From positions 1 through 16,800 of the forward strand of contig CANPZA010000021.1 in NCBI GenBank assembly GCA_947588915.1: a stretch of 16,800 nucleotides of DNA, written 5' to 3'. This DNA is from an uncultured Clostridia bacterium (lineage in GTDB: Bacteria; Bacillota_A; Clostridia; TANB77; CAG-508). Shown one piece after another: positions 7,518-16,624 of this stretch (within the stretch, counting starts at the first letter, position 1; each line of letters starts with the position of its first letter). The notes below the pieces were generated by a model, which saw only the letters and a list, made by a program, of their open reading frames with translations, was not told where the DNA came from and ran no database searches. Both the position numbers and the translations under genes were made by a program.

Positions 7518-9017
7518 TTATCCCATATAATCTCTTAATTTTTTGCTTCTGCTTGGATGTCTTAATTTTCTTAAAGCTTTTGCCTCAATTTGTCTTATTC
7601 TTTCACGAGTCACTTCAAATTCACGGCCTACTTCCTCTAATGTTCTTGCTTTTCCATCTTCTAGACCAAATCTTAATTTTAAAACTTTTGCTTCTCTTGG
7701 TGTCAATGTATTCATAACCTCTTCTAATTGTTCTTTTAATAATGTGTAAGCTGCAGAGTCATGTGGTGCTGGACTATCATCATCTTGTATAAAATCACCT
7801 AAATGGCTGTCATCTTCTTCTCCTATTGGAGTTTCTAATGATACTGGATCTTGTGCTATTTTCTGAATTTCCATTACTTTCTCAATTGGCATTTCCATTT
7901 CAGCAGAAATTTCTTCTGGGGTTGGCTCTCTACCTAATTGTTGTAACAAATGTCTTGATGTTCTAATCAATTTATTGATTGTTTCTACCATATGAACTGG
8001 TATTCTTATTGTTCTTGCTTGGTCAGCAATAGCTCTTGTAATGGCTTGTCTTATCCACCAAGTTGCATAAGTACTGAATTTAAAACCTTTTGTATAATCA
8101 AATTTTTCGACAGCCTTAATTAATCCCATATTTCCCTCTTGAATTAAGTCAAGAAATAACATACCTCTACCAACATATTTTTTAGCAATACTTACTACTA
8201 GTCTTAAGTTAGATTCTGCCAATTGTTGTTTTGCAGTTTCATCTCCATTTAATATTCTTTTAGCAAGATCTAATTCTTGATCAAATGTTAAAAGCGGAAT
8301 TCTACCTATTTCTCTTAAATACATTCTTACAGGATCATCAACATTTATTCCTTCATAATTATTTTCATCAGTTATCTCATCTAATTTTAAGTTTTCTACT
8401 TCTTTTAAATCTTCGATATCTGGCTCTTCTTCAACTTCATCTGATAATAGGTCTACTCCTAATTCCTCAAAAGCATCAAATACTTGGTCTATCTGATCAG
8501 GATTTACATTATCTAGTTCATTTGCTAAATCCCCATAAGTTATTTGACCTTTTTCTTTTGCTTTTTTAAGAATATTATTTACTTTTTCTTCTTTTATTTT
8601 GTTATCTTCTTGGGATACATTTTCTTTATTTTCCTCTTCTGGCTGTGATTCATTTTCTTTGACAGCTATATTTACTTCATCTTTTTCATGTTTTTTATCT
8701 GCCTCTTTTTTTTCATTTTTAGTAATTTTAGTTTCCTTTAATTCTTTTTTTGGTGTCTTTTTTTGTTCTTTTTCTTTTTTTTCATTTACCTTATTGGATT
8801 CTTTTATCTCTTTGGTTGGCTTACTTTCTTTTTTAGACTTATTTTCTTTTTTAGGTTGTTCTTTTTTTACATTTTCCTTTTTATTTTCAGTAGTTTTTTT
8901 GTTTGTTTCTTTCTTTGTTTCTTTTTTCTTTGTTTCTTTTTTTGTTTCTACATTTTTTTCTTTCTTATTAGATTTTTTTTCTTTTACATTTTCTACTTCT
9001 TCTTTTTTCTTTGCCAT
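7518..9017 (-). CDS. rpoD: Primary RNA polymerase sigma factor RpoD/SigA with long basic N-terminal extension
   Basis: A 499-residue sigma-70. From about residue 146 all expected parts are present: region 1.1 ([20 protein letters not shown]), 1.2 ([19 protein letters not shown]), 2.1-2.4 ([56 protein letters not shown]), region 3, and 4.1-4.2 ([37 protein letters not shown]). It directs core polymerase to housekeeping promoters such as those noted here. Typical SigA proteins are about 370 residues. The extra length is residues 1 to about 145, almost all Lys, Glu, Asn and Thr in short repeats like [12 protein letters not shown]. The gene starts 15 bp after the dnaG stop, in the classic dnaG-rpoD arrangement. 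No CGG occurs in it. Confidence 0.97.
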   Translation of the reverse strand: MAKKKEEVENVKEKKSNKKEKNVETKKETKKKETKKETNKKTTENKKENVKKEQPKKENKSKKESKPTKEIKESNKVNEKKEKEQKKTPKKELKETKITKNEKKEADKKHEKDEVNIAVKENESQPEEENKENVSQEDNKIKEEKVNNILKKAKEKGQITYGDLANELDNVNPDQIDQVFDAFEELGVDLLSDEVEEEPDIEDLKEVENLKLDEITDENNYEGINVDDPVRMYLREIGRIPLLTFDQELDLAKRILNGDETAKQQLAESNLRLVVSIAKKYVGRGMLFLDLIQEGNMGLIKAVEKFDYTKGFKFSTYATWWIRQAITRAIADQARTIRIPVHMVETINKLIRTSRHLLQQLGREPTPEEISAEMEMPIEKVMEIQKIAQDPVSLETPIGEEDDSHLGDFIQDDDSPAPHDSAAYTLLKEQLEEVMNTLTPREAKVLKLRFGLEDGKARTLEEVGREFEVTRERIRQIEAKALRKLRHPSRSKKLRDYMG

Positions 9018-9032
9018 ATTAATTTTTCACCC

Positions 9033-10815
9033 CTATTTAATCTTTGCTAACCTAACAACAATATTACTTAATTCTTTTTCTAATTCTTTTTTGTGGCTAG
9101 CTTCTAAATTTCCTTCTAATAACTCTAATATTTCAAATTTGCGATTATTAAGTTTTTCTTTTTCATAGACTTGCATTATATCATCAATTGCTTTTTCTGT
9201 ATCTGTAATTTCATAGTCATCTGCCATGATTTCTGTAATATGATTTTGTTCTTCTTCTTCCATAACATCAATTATACTATTTATATTACTATTTCCTTTT
9301 TCAAACTCTTCATACAGTTTTTTTGCAATTTTTTGATTAACCTCATCTTTAAAATCTTCGACCTTAATATTTTGGCTAATTATTTGAAAAATATTAATAT
9401 CCCCTGTTAATAATATTGCTATAATAGTATTTTCTCTTTTTCTTATCGCTTGTGAAATTTCTTTTGTTTCTTCTTTTTTATGTTTTATAACTGGTTTTGG
9501 CTTATCTAAAATTTTTTCTCCTTTTTTATCTTTATAGACTAATTTATTTACCTCCGCATATATTGCTTCTTTTGAAATATTATATTGTTTTGATAATTTT
9601 TCAATATATACTTCTTTTTCTATATTATTGTCAATTTTAGATATCAATTTTGCAATTTGATTTAAGAATTTTATTTTATCATTTACACTTTCTAAATTTA
9701 AATTTTGCTCTAATATTTTAACTTTAAATTCAATTACTGAAAGTGCCTTTTCCACTAGTGCATTAAATCTGCTGTTTCCATATTTAATAATGTATTCATC
9801 TGGATCTTTTGCTCCTTCCATCTGCAAAATCCTAATATCACATCCCATATCTTGCATAATATCTAATGCTCTTATTTTAGCTTGAAGACCTGCTTCATCT
9901 GAATCAAAACTAAGAATTATCTTTTCTGAATTTTTTCTTAGTAACCAAGCTTGTTGTTGTGTTAGAGCAGTGCCGAAGTGGCGCAACTACATTTGTAATT
10001 CCTCTTTGATGAAGTGAAATAACATCCATATATCCTTCAACAATTAGAATTTGCTTGATATCACCTTTTTTAGCAACATTTAATCCAAATAAATTTCTTC
10101 CTTTACTATAAACTACATTTTCAGGTGAATTAATATACTTTGGTTTAGAATCATCTAACACTCGTCCTCCAAATGCAATTACCCTTCCTCTTGCATCACA
10201 AATTGGAAACATTAATCTATTTCTATATCTATCTATATATTGTCCTCTATCATTTCGATTTACTAGTCCTGATTCTAAAATTTCTTTTTCTTCAAATCCT
10301 TGTTTTTTTAACTCCTGATATAATTCATCAAATTTCCCTGAAAATCCAATTCTAAAAGATTGTAAAGTTTCGTTTGTTAATTTTCTTTTTTTAATATATT
10401 CTTGTGCTATTTTTGATTCTGGCTTGTATAAATTTTCATGATAGAATTTAGTTGCATATTCATTTACTTTATATACTTTTGATTTTAATATTTCCTTTGC
10501 TGTATCTGCATTATTATCTAATGTTGGAAGTTGTATATTAGATCTTTCTGCTAAAATTTGTACTGCTTCATAAAAATTTATTCCTTCTATTTTTGTTAAA
10601 AATGTAAATACATTTCCACCTACTCCACAACCAAAGCAATGAAATATTTGTTTATCTGGTGATACTGAAAAAGAAGGCGATTTTTCATTATGAAATGGGC
10701 ATAGCCCAAAGAAATTTCTTCCACTTCTTTTTAAATGCACATATTGTGATATTATATCTACTATATCATTTGTTTGTCTTACTTCATCTATAATTTCATC
10801 ACTATATCGTTGCAT
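9033..10815 (-). CDS. dnaG: DNA primase DnaG, requiring a +1 shift at CGG
   Basis: Makes RNA primers for replication. Frame 0 gives 280 residues to CTT (9978-9976). The C at 9975 must then be skipped, and 313 more follow, giving 593 residues, a normal length. The zinc-binding domain has C39, H42, C60 and C63 (CPFHNEKSPSFS; FHCFGCG). The Toprim catalytic core has E260 in IVEGYMD before the shift and SFDSDEAG (D304, D306) after it. The C-terminal helicase-binding part is about 430-593. The join reads VVAPL-GTALTQQQAW, as expected between these Toprim motifs. Without the shift translation ends 21 residues later with no catalytic aspartates. Starting separately at the downstream ATG (9986) would give a protein lacking the zinc and first Toprim motifs. 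It is followed after 15 bp by rpoD. Because primase is essential, the shift must be productive if the DNA sequence is correct. Confidence 0.93.
9972..9978 (-). other. Putative +1 recoding site in dnaG (CTT C GGC)
   Basis: Frame 0 reads CCA CTT CGG CAC TGC. Skipping the C at 9975 gives CTT GGC ACT GCT CTA, i.e. L-G-T-A-L of the Toprim domain. Confidence 0.85.
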
Positions 10816-11211
10816 TTTTCCCTCACTTTCACTTATTTTGTTACAACATATTTCAAATAAATATACGTAATTATATTATTCGACGCATTTTACATAAATC
10901 CTTCTTTCATTATTAAATTTTTATATAAAAATCACACTTGTTTTTTAAATATTTTTTACCTTCTTTTATATATTTTATTTGATATTAATGTGTTTTTCCT
11001 AGTTTATATTCTTCCTATACATCGCTTATTCTATTATTTGCCAAAAGTCTTTATGATATTTTATATAATCTGCATTATAAAGATTATTATATTTTTCTTC
11101 TTATGTATATATTAATAATTATTTTACAGTAAATGTATCTTATTGTTTTCTTCCACTTTCTTTGTCTTTTCGAAATTTTTAAGAATTATAATTTTAAAAT
11201 TTTAGAATTAA
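10816..11211. other. About 400 bp with no clear gene, upstream of dnaG
   Basis: Very AT-rich sequence between dnaG and the ferredoxin terminator. On the minus strand short open stretches are visible, for example one encoding EEKYNNLYNADYIKYHKDFW near 11070-11100. None has both a start codon and a ribosome site. It could be a decayed gene plus the dnaG promoter region. I see no tRNA, riboswitch or CRISPR structure in it. Confidence 0.5.
10870..10898 (-). promoter_or_regulatory. Candidate promoter for dnaG-rpoD
   Basis: TTTATG (10898-10893), a 17-bp spacer and a consensus TATAAT (10875-10870), about 55 bp before the dnaG ATG. The -35 is weak, so this is only the best candidate in the region. 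Confidence 0.35.
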
Positions 11212-11242
11212 AAAAGTACTCATCTTGTTTTTGAGTACTTTT
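11212..11242 (-). terminator. Terminator after the ferredoxin gene
   Basis: AAAAGTACTCA (11212-11222) pairs perfectly with TGAGTACTTTT (11232-11242) around a 9-nt loop. On the minus strand it runs into TTTTTT. It ends the ftsW-to-ferredoxin gene cluster. Confidence 0.85.
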
Positions 11243-11277
11243 ATTTGAATAACTTTTAGAATATTAATTTTTAAATC

Positions 11278-11448
11278 TTATTCCTCTACTGGAGCCTCAA
11301 CAGGACAAACTCCTGCACAAGTACCACAACCAATACAAGCTGATTGGTCTATAACAAATCTTTCATCACCTTGTGATATACATCCAACAGGACAATCAGC
11401 AGCACAAGCTCCACAAGAAATACATTTATCTGTAATTTTATATGCCAT
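11278..11448 (-). CDS. 2[4Fe-4S] bacterial-type ferredoxin
   Basis: A 56-residue electron carrier of the clostridial type. Two cluster-binding motifs are complete: CISCGACAADCP (Cys 9, 12, 15, 19) and CIGCGTCAGVCP (Cys 38, 41, 44, 48). They are separated by the usual short linker, and the chain ends in an acidic tail (VEAPVEE). An AGGAGGTG ribosome site lies 6-8 bp before the ATG. The start is 30 bp after the ricT stop with no terminator between, so it is probably in that operon. It is followed by a clear terminator. Such ferredoxins serve low-potential electron transfer in anaerobes. The partner enzyme is not in this window, though the upstream gene product RicT belongs to a complex known to carry iron-sulfur clusters in Bacillus. 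Confidence 0.95.
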   Translation of the reverse strand: MAYKITDKCISCGACAADCPVGCISQGDERFVIDQSACIGCGTCAGVCPVEAPVEE

Positions 11449-11478
11449 ATTTTTCACCTCCTAAAACTTCATTTACTA

Positions 11479-12399
11479 TTATTTTTCTTCTTTTTCTAAC
11501 ATATCTTTTTCTTCTAATTTTTCCAACTCTTCTAATTCTTCTTTATTATCTAACTCTTCTTGATCTACTTTTTCAGATGTAGCATCTTGAATTACCTTAA
11601 TATCTTTAGCATCATATCTTTTATAAAGATATCCATCTCCTTCATTATCTTTTATTTTTACTCTAACTCTTTCTTTTAATGTTTCAATTGAATCTACTTC
11701 TCCTTCACCATCTTCAGTTCTTACTATAGCACCAATATTAGGAAGTTTCTTTAATTTTTCTTCATATACATCACTTTCATATTTCAGACAACACATTAAC
11801 CTTCCACAATTGCCAGATATTTTTGATGGATTAAGTGACATATTTTGTTCTTTTGCCATCTTAATAGAAACTGTTTCAAAATCACTTAAGAAAGAACAAC
11901 AACAAAGTTCTCTGCCACAAACTCCATTTCCACCTATTCGTTTTACTTCATCTCTAACGCCTATTTGTCTTAATTCTATTCTAGTTTTATAAATAGATGC
12001 TAAATCTTTTACTAATTCTCTAAAATCAATTCTTCCATCTGCAGTAAAATAAAATAAAATTTTACTATTATCAAATTTATATTCAACATCTGTTAATGTC
12101 ATGTTTAATTTATGTTCTTTTATTTTTTCTAAACAAATATCAAATGCTTCTTTTTCTTTTTTTCGACATTCTTCATAATGTTTATGATCTTTATAATTTG
12201 CAATCCTAATAACTTTTTTTAATGGTGTTACTATTTTTTCATCTTCAACCCAACGATTTGGTATCATAACTTCTCCATATTCTTCTCCTTGTGCAGTTTC
12301 TACAATTACCTTATTGCCTTTTCTTACTTTTAAACCTCTTGGATTAAAGAAATATATCTTCCCTAACTTTTTAAACCTAACTCCTATTATATTTTTCAA
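11479..12399 (-). CDS. ricT: RicT (YaaT) PSP1-domain protein
   Basis: A 306-residue PSP1-family protein. The conserved N-terminal block is GVRFKKLGKIYFFNPRGLKVRKG. The PSP1 core holds the cysteine-rich stretches GGNGVCGRELCCCSFL and GNCGRLMCCLKYE. The last 30 or so residues are a Glu/Lys/Leu coiled tail. In Bacillus subtilis RicT joins RicA and RicF in an iron-sulfur-carrying complex that works with RNase Y in mRNA maturation and affects competence and sporulation; that role is transferred by homology. I choose the TTG at 12399-12397, 7 bp after GGAGG. It overlaps the holB stop as TTGA, implying coupled translation. A GTG 15 bp further upstream is possible but would sit inside the ribosome site. 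Confidence 0.9.
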   Translation of the reverse strand: MKNIIGVRFKKLGKIYFFNPRGLKVRKGNKVIVETAQGEEYGEVMIPNRWVEDEKIVTPLKKVIRIANYKDHKHYEECRKKEKEAFDICLEKIKEHKLNMTLTDVEYKFDNSKILFYFTADGRIDFRELVKDLASIYKTRIELRQIGVRDEVKRIGGNGVCGRELCCCSFLSDFETVSIKMAKEQNMSLNPSKISGNCGRLMCCLKYESDVYEEKLKKLPNIGAIVRTEDGEGEVDSIETLKERVRVKIKDNEGDGYLYKRYDAKDIKVIQDATSEKVDQEELDNKEELEELEKLEEKDMLEKEEK

Positions 12400-13241
12400 T
12401 TTACTTCCTCCCACATATTAAATACCATATTATCTATACACATATCATAATTTGCATTTTGTTTTAATCTTTTTTTTGTATTTTCCACAATTTCAATACA
12501 ATTTGTGTATAAATAATTTCTTTTTGCTTTTTCTAATAATAATATGTTTATATATTCTAAAATCTCAAAAATTTCTTCTTTTGCTTTATAAAGTATTTCG
12601 GAAAGTTTTACAATTTCAATTAAATCTTTCTTATCTAATTGATTTATTATTTCTATTATTTTATCATATTCTTCTTGTTTATCTTTTAGTAATATTGCTT
12701 TTCCAATGCTTCCTTGAAAAATTGGAAAATGTTTTTTTTCTATATCTATATTATAATTTTTTTTCATATATTCTTTTATTTTTTCATCTTCTATAGGAAC
12801 AAATCTAAGTATCATACATCTAGATTTTATAGTAGATAAAAAAGCATTTTCATTACTTCCAATTAAAATAATCGTAGCAAATTCTGGTGGTTCTTCCAAT
12901 GTTTTTAATAGACAATTCTGGGCTTCTTTTGTCATAGTTTCTGCATCATTTATAATAAATACTTTTTTATCTGATAAAATTGGCTTTTCTTGTATTTTTT
13001 TTTGAATAAAGCGTATTTGTTCTATTTTTATATTATTTCCATCTGGTTCAATACACATATAATCTGGATGATTATCATTAGTAAAATTTCCTAATATTTG
13101 TTTTGCAAATTCTTTTGCCAAAAGTTTTTTACCTATTCCTTTTATTCCTATAAATAAATAACTATGTGATAATTTATTATTTTGTAATGCTTTTTCCAAA
13201 TTATCTTTTATTTGATTATTTCCAATTATATCTTCAAACAT
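12396..13241 (-). CDS. holB: DNA polymerase III delta' subunit
   Basis: A 281-residue AAA+ clamp-loader subunit. It begins MFEDIIGNNQIKDNLEKAL, with the usual NNKLSHSYLF block, a Walker-A-like GIKGIGKK at 32-39, the DAETMTKEAQNCLLKTLEEPPE segment and the SRC sensor motif. With the delta and tau/gamma subunits it loads the sliding clamp at replication forks. The open frame extends 14 codons further upstream into lepB. The ATG at 13241 is preferred because AGAGG lies 7 bp before it and the family begins at this FEDIIGN sequence. The C-terminal half is Lys/Ile/Glu-rich and poorly conserved, as is normal. It overlaps ricT by 4 bp, and its start lies 23 bp after the lepB stop. Confidence 0.9.
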   Translation of the reverse strand: MFEDIIGNNQIKDNLEKALQNNKLSHSYLFIGIKGIGKKLLAKEFAKQILGNFTNDNHPDYMCIEPDGNNIKIEQIRFIQKKIQEKPILSDKKVFIINDAETMTKEAQNCLLKTLEEPPEFATIILIGSNENAFLSTIKSRCMILRFVPIEDEKIKEYMKKNYNIDIEKKHFPIFQGSIGKAILLKDKQEEYDKIIEIINQLDKKDLIEIVKLSEILYKAKEEIFEILEYINILLLEKAKRNYLYTNCIEIVENTKKRLKQNANYDMCIDNMVFNMWEEVN

Positions 13242-13264
13242 CCTTTTACCTCTTATGATTTTAC

Positions 13265-13897
13265 TTAGTCTACATGTCCCCATTTGTTAAGTGGCCATAT
13301 TCTAATTGCTACAGTACTCTCAATCTTCTTTAGAGGAATACACCCAAATGATCTACAATCAGTACTACGATTTCTATTATCTCCCATCGCAAATACACAA
13401 TCCTCAGGAACTTTAAAATTATTAAATCCACTAGGTCCAACATCTGTTATTATACCATCTTGTAAGTATGGTTCATCTAATATTTTTCCATCAATATAAA
13501 CTTTTCCATCTTTTATTTCTACATATTCACCTGGTCGAGCAATTACTCTTTTTATATAACTTCTTTTTCCTATTTCTAAGAAATTATTTATAAACCAACC
13601 AAATGCTGTTCTTTCATTATATGTAGCAACTGGATTGTTTAAATCTATTTCTGATTCTAAATAAGTTATTTTATTTGGCTCTTCAAATGTGATAATCTCT
13701 CCTCTTTCAGGCAACCTTGAAGTTGTTCTTGTCCATCTATTTAACCATAATCTTTCATCTTGTATTAAAGTAGGATACATGGATACTTGTTGAACTATAG
13801 TTGGTGTTCCTATAAAATAACGAAATAACATTGCAAGTACTAATGCAATTATTATACAATATACCCATTCTAATATGTCTTTTGCTTTTTCACTCAA
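13265..13897 (-). CDS. lepB: Signal peptidase I
   Basis: A 210-residue membrane serine protease that removes signal peptides from exported proteins. One N-terminal membrane helix (about 10-30) is followed by the nucleophile motif QVSMYPTL (Ser39), the general-base motif YIKRVIARPGE (Lys116) and the C-terminal box FAMGDNRNRSTDCRSFG, where many relatives have DSR in place of DCR. The start is TTG (13897-13895) with AAGGAG about 8 bp upstream. A strong promoter lies in the 77-bp gap before it, so it can be expressed separately from murG and the kinase. Arginine here is encoded by CGA and CGT as well as AGA, showing that those codons behave normally. Catalytic residues are intact. Confidence 0.95.
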   Translation of the reverse strand: MSEKAKDILEWVYCIIIALVLAMLFRYFIGTPTIVQQVSMYPTLIQDERLWLNRWTRTTSRLPERGEIITFEEPNKITYLESEIDLNNPVATYNERTAFGWFINNFLEIGKRSYIKRVIARPGEYVEIKDGKVYIDGKILDEPYLQDGIITDVGPSGFNNFKVPEDCVFAMGDNRNRSTDCRSFGCIPLKKIESTVAIRIWPLNKWGHVD

Positions 13898-13931
13898 TCT
13901 AACTCTCTCCTTTTGTAAATTATACTTTTAT

Positions 13932-13960
13932 ATTATACATTATTTTTTGTTGTTTATCAA
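13932..13960 (-). promoter_or_regulatory. Sigma-A-type promoter for lepB
   Basis: TTGATA (13960-13955), a 17-bp spacer and TATAAT (13937-13932), about 35 bp before the lepB TTG. It lies just outside the kinase gene only if that gene ends at 13975, as the shifted reading predicts. Confidence 0.75.
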
Positions 13961-13974
13961 TGGAAAAATATTTT

Positions 13975-15403
13975 TTATTGTTTTGTTGGAATTCTTATAA
14001 CAACTTCTGTGCCTTGTCCAACTACACTTTTTATATCTATACTTCCACCATTTTTGTCTAATATTTCTTTCGCAATAGAAAGACCGTAACCCCGTACCAC
14101 CCATTTCTCTGGTACGTGCTTTATCTACTCTATAAAATCTTTCAAAGATTCTATTTAAATCTTCCTCTGGAATTCCAATTCCATTATCAAATATTTTTAT
14201 ATATGCATCATTATACACAAATCCAACATATATCTTTATTTCTCCACCATCTTTTGTATATTTAATACTATTTGTTAAAATATTTAATACAACTCTTTCA
14301 ATATCGTATTTATCTGCATATACTGGTGGTACATCTGCTGTTACAAAGCAATCAACTTTATGATTTTTCTTCTTAATCTCTATTGCTAGTTTATCTTGAC
14401 ATTTTTTTACCAAATCACCTAAATCAAAGGTTTCTCTTTGAGTCTTATTGTTTTTACTATCATAACGAGATAATGTTAATAAGTCAGTTACAAGTTTTGC
14501 CATTCTTCTTGCTTCAGTTGCAATTACATTTAAGAATTTATCTTGTGTTTCTTTGTCATATTCTCCTTCCAATAAGGTATCTGCATATCCCATGATTGAT
14601 GTTATTGGTGTCTTTAATTCATGTGATACATCTGCAACAAATTCCTTTTGCATATTATCCAATTTAACATGTTCTGTTATATCTTGTATTACTGCAATTA
14701 CTCCATCTGGCCTATCTGTTTCATTTCTAAATGGTGCAAAAAACACATTCATGTAATTATCTTCCACTTGTATTCTTTGTTCTGTTGAAGTCCAATTCTC
14801 TAAATAAATTATTCTCTCCATATTAATATCTAAATTAAATTTATTAAAAATATCATTAAAAGTATTATCTTCTGGTCCAATTCTTAAAAACTTTTTAGCA
14901 GCTGGATTGATTAAAATAATTTGTCCTTTCATATTAAATGCTATAATTCCATCTGTCATATGTAATAATATAGTCTCTATTTGATTTTTTTGTGTAGATA
15001 CTTCACTTAATTTATCTTTAAATTCTGTTGTCATTAATCCTAATATATTTTCTAAGTCTTTAGCTTCATTCCCTCTTTTTCCTTTTTGTATTTTCTTTAT
15101 ATTTTTATCTTCTTCTGCCATTTTTTCTGCACTTTTAATTAATTTATTAATTGGAAAAATTATAAATCGTGATAAAAATATGGCAGAACAAATTCCAATG
15201 ATTGTAAATAAAATTAAGCATATTATCAACACCAAAATTGTTTTATTTTGCACTTCTTGCATATTTAAGACTTGTCCAGATTGAATCTTTATATTTATAT
15301 CATTTAATGAAATCAGAAAAAAAGCTCCAATTCCACTAATTATAATAACACCTACTAAAAATAATATTAATATTATTTTATTAAATTGTATTTTTTTAAG
15401 CAT
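13975..15403 (-). CDS. PAS-containing sensor histidine kinase, requiring a +1 shift at CGG
   Basis: A 475-residue kinase when the C at 14086 is skipped (439 + 36 residues). TM helices are at about 9-32 and 55-80. HAMP is at about 78-130 and a PAS fold at about 145-245 (LLHMTDGIIAFNMKGQIILINPAA). The phosphoacceptor box is DVSHELKTPITSIMGYADTL (His261). The N box is near NSIKYT, and the G boxes are DNGIGIPEED and GGTGL-GLSIAKEILDKNGG. The shifted frame ends QGTEVVIRIPTKQ, as kinases do. In frame 0 it would end in an unrelated Arg/Lys/Cys-rich tail running to 13940. The layout resembles PhoR/WalK-type kinases, but no regulator gene is adjacent. It starts 10 bp after murG, so it shares the cell-envelope operon. 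Its signal is unknown. Confidence 0.92.
14083..14089 (-). other. Putative +1 recoding site in the sensor kinase (TTA C GGT)
   Basis: Frame 0 reads GGG TTA CGG TCT TTC. Skipping the C at 14086 gives GGG TTA GGT CTT TCT, i.e. GLGLS, the kinase G2 box that closes over ATP. Confidence 0.85.
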
Positions 15404-15413
15404 CTTCTTACCT

Positions 15414-16529
15414 CTATTTTACTAATTTTTCTATTTCTTTATATATTTTATCATCAGCATCTATTGCTGAGATTTTTAAGGCGTTTTCTCCCATTTTTTT
15501 CATCTTTGTTTTGTCTAGTACTATTTCTTCTATATTTTTGTTTAATATTTCTCCTGTTAATTCATCATTTAATATAATTTTTGCTGCTCCTACATTTTCT
15601 AAAACCTTAGCATTATACAATTGATGATTATGACTAACATTTGGAAGTGGTATTAAAATTGAAGGCTTACCTATATTTGCAATTTCTGTAATAGTCATTG
15701 CCCCTGCCCTTCCAATAGCAAGATCTGCCACATTTATAATTTCTTCCATATTATAAACATATGGTATTATTGCCATATTATGTATGTTATTAATATCTAT
15801 ATTATCATTTCTTAATTCTTGCTTAATTATATCATATTGTTTTGGTCCAGTTGCCCAAATCATTTCATAATTTTTATTCAATTTATTCTTAATTATTTCT
15901 ATAATTGCTTCATTAATTTTTTGAGCTCCCTGACTTCCTCCTGAAACTAATATAATCGGTCTTAGCCCTTTTAGTCCTATATCACTTAAAATTTTATTTT
16001 TTTCATTAATTCCATATTCTTGCTTTTTTATTTTTACAGGTGTTCCTGTATACACTATATTTCTAGCATTTTTTATTCTTGAAATAGCATCTTCGAAAGA
16101 AACTAAAATAGTATTTGTCTTTTTAGCCAACATTTTAACTGCTTTTCCCGGAAAACTATTACTTTCATGTATCATTGTCGGAATTCCCAATTTATATGCT
16201 GATGTAATAGTTGCCCCACATATATATCCACCTGTTCCAATAACTATATCTGGCTTAAATTCTTTTATAATTTTTTTTGCTTCACCATATCCTTTTAATG
16301 TTAAATATATTTTTTTCATGTTATTAAATGAAATTTCTTTACTAAAGCCATATGCATGTATTGTTTTCAATTCATACCCAGCTCTTGGAACCAAATCATT
16401 TTCTAAGCCTCTTGTAGTTCCTATAAATATAATTTTAGAATCAGGCTTTTCTTTTTTTATTTTATTTGCAATCGCAATTCCTGGATTAATATGACCAGCT
16501 GTTCCAGCTGCAGCTATAACTACTTTCAA
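15414..16529 (-). CDS. murG: UDP-GlcNAc:lipid I N-acetylglucosaminyltransferase
   Basis: A 371-residue GT-B transferase that adds GlcNAc to lipid I to form lipid II on the inner face of the membrane. Visible motifs are the N-terminal glycine loop AAAGTAGHINPGIAIA, the second loop IVIGTGGYICG, HESNSFPGKAVKMLAKKT, the nucleotide-sugar loop VSGGSQGAQKINEAI, and the UDP-GlcNAc site AIGRAGAMTITEIANIGKPS followed by IPLPNVSHNHQLYNA. The start is TTG (16529-16527) with AAGGAG about 7-8 bp upstream. That ribosome site abuts the nested palindrome separating it from ftsW. The stop is 10 bp before the sensor kinase. An out-of-frame CGG (CCG GGA, FPG) occurs near 16149 with no frame change. Confidence 0.96.
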   Translation of the reverse strand: MKVVIAAAGTAGHINPGIAIANKIKKEKPDSKIIFIGTTRGLENDLVPRAGYELKTIHAYGFSKEISFNNMKKIYLTLKGYGEAKKIIKEFKPDIVIGTGGYICGATITSAYKLGIPTMIHESNSFPGKAVKMLAKKTNTILVSFEDAISRIKNARNIVYTGTPVKIKKQEYGINEKNKILSDIGLKGLRPIILVSGGSQGAQKINEAIIEIIKNKLNKNYEMIWATGPKQYDIIKQELRNDNIDINNIHNMAIIPYVYNMEEIINVADLAIGRAGAMTITEIANIGKPSILIPLPNVSHNHQLYNAKVLENVGAAKIILNDELTGEILNKNIEEIVLDKTKMKKMGENALKISAIDADDKIYKEIEKLVK

Positions 16530-16541
16530 TTTTACTCTCCT

Positions 16542-16624
16542 TTGATGTTTTTTGGGACGGGGTCAAAAAACATCATTTTTTTATTTTTAATGATGTTTTT
16601 TGACCCCGTCCCAAAAAACATCAA
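16542..16624. repeat. 83-bp nested palindrome between ftsW and murG
   Basis: Two perfect 36-nt inverted arms (16542-16577 and 16589-16624) flank an 11-nt T-rich loop. Each arm is itself a palindrome: TGATGTTTTTT and AAAAAACATCA enclose an 11-nt core, GGGACGGGGTC or its complement GACCCCGTCCC. The G+C-rich core stands out in very AT-rich DNA. One arm contains the ftsW stop codon, and the other runs up to the murG ribosome site. It looks like a small non-autonomous mobile or REP-like repeat. No T-tract follows, so it is not an obvious terminator. Confidence 0.85.

Noticed and set aside
8599..9168. Long Phe/Ser-rich open frame on the plus strand opposite rpoD and dnaG
   Set aside because: It is the complement of the Lys/Glu-rich rpoD N-terminus, has no ribosome site, and its composition is explained by the antisense of AAA/GAA codons.
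9033..10815. dnaG as two separate genes or as a pseudogene
   Set aside because: Each half lacks indispensable motifs of the other, the halves join exactly at a conserved Gly, and the same C-before-GGN event occurs in other genes, so split genes or decay explain less.
11060..11170. Short protein-like stretches on the minus strand upstream of dnaG
   Set aside because: They lie in different frames, none has a start codon with a ribosome site, and they are too short to assign; decayed gene remains possible but unsupported.
10816..11211. Possible riboswitch, tRNA or other structured RNA upstream of dnaG
   Set aside because: I see no cloverleaf, conserved riboswitch core or strong stem; the sequence is simply very AT-rich.
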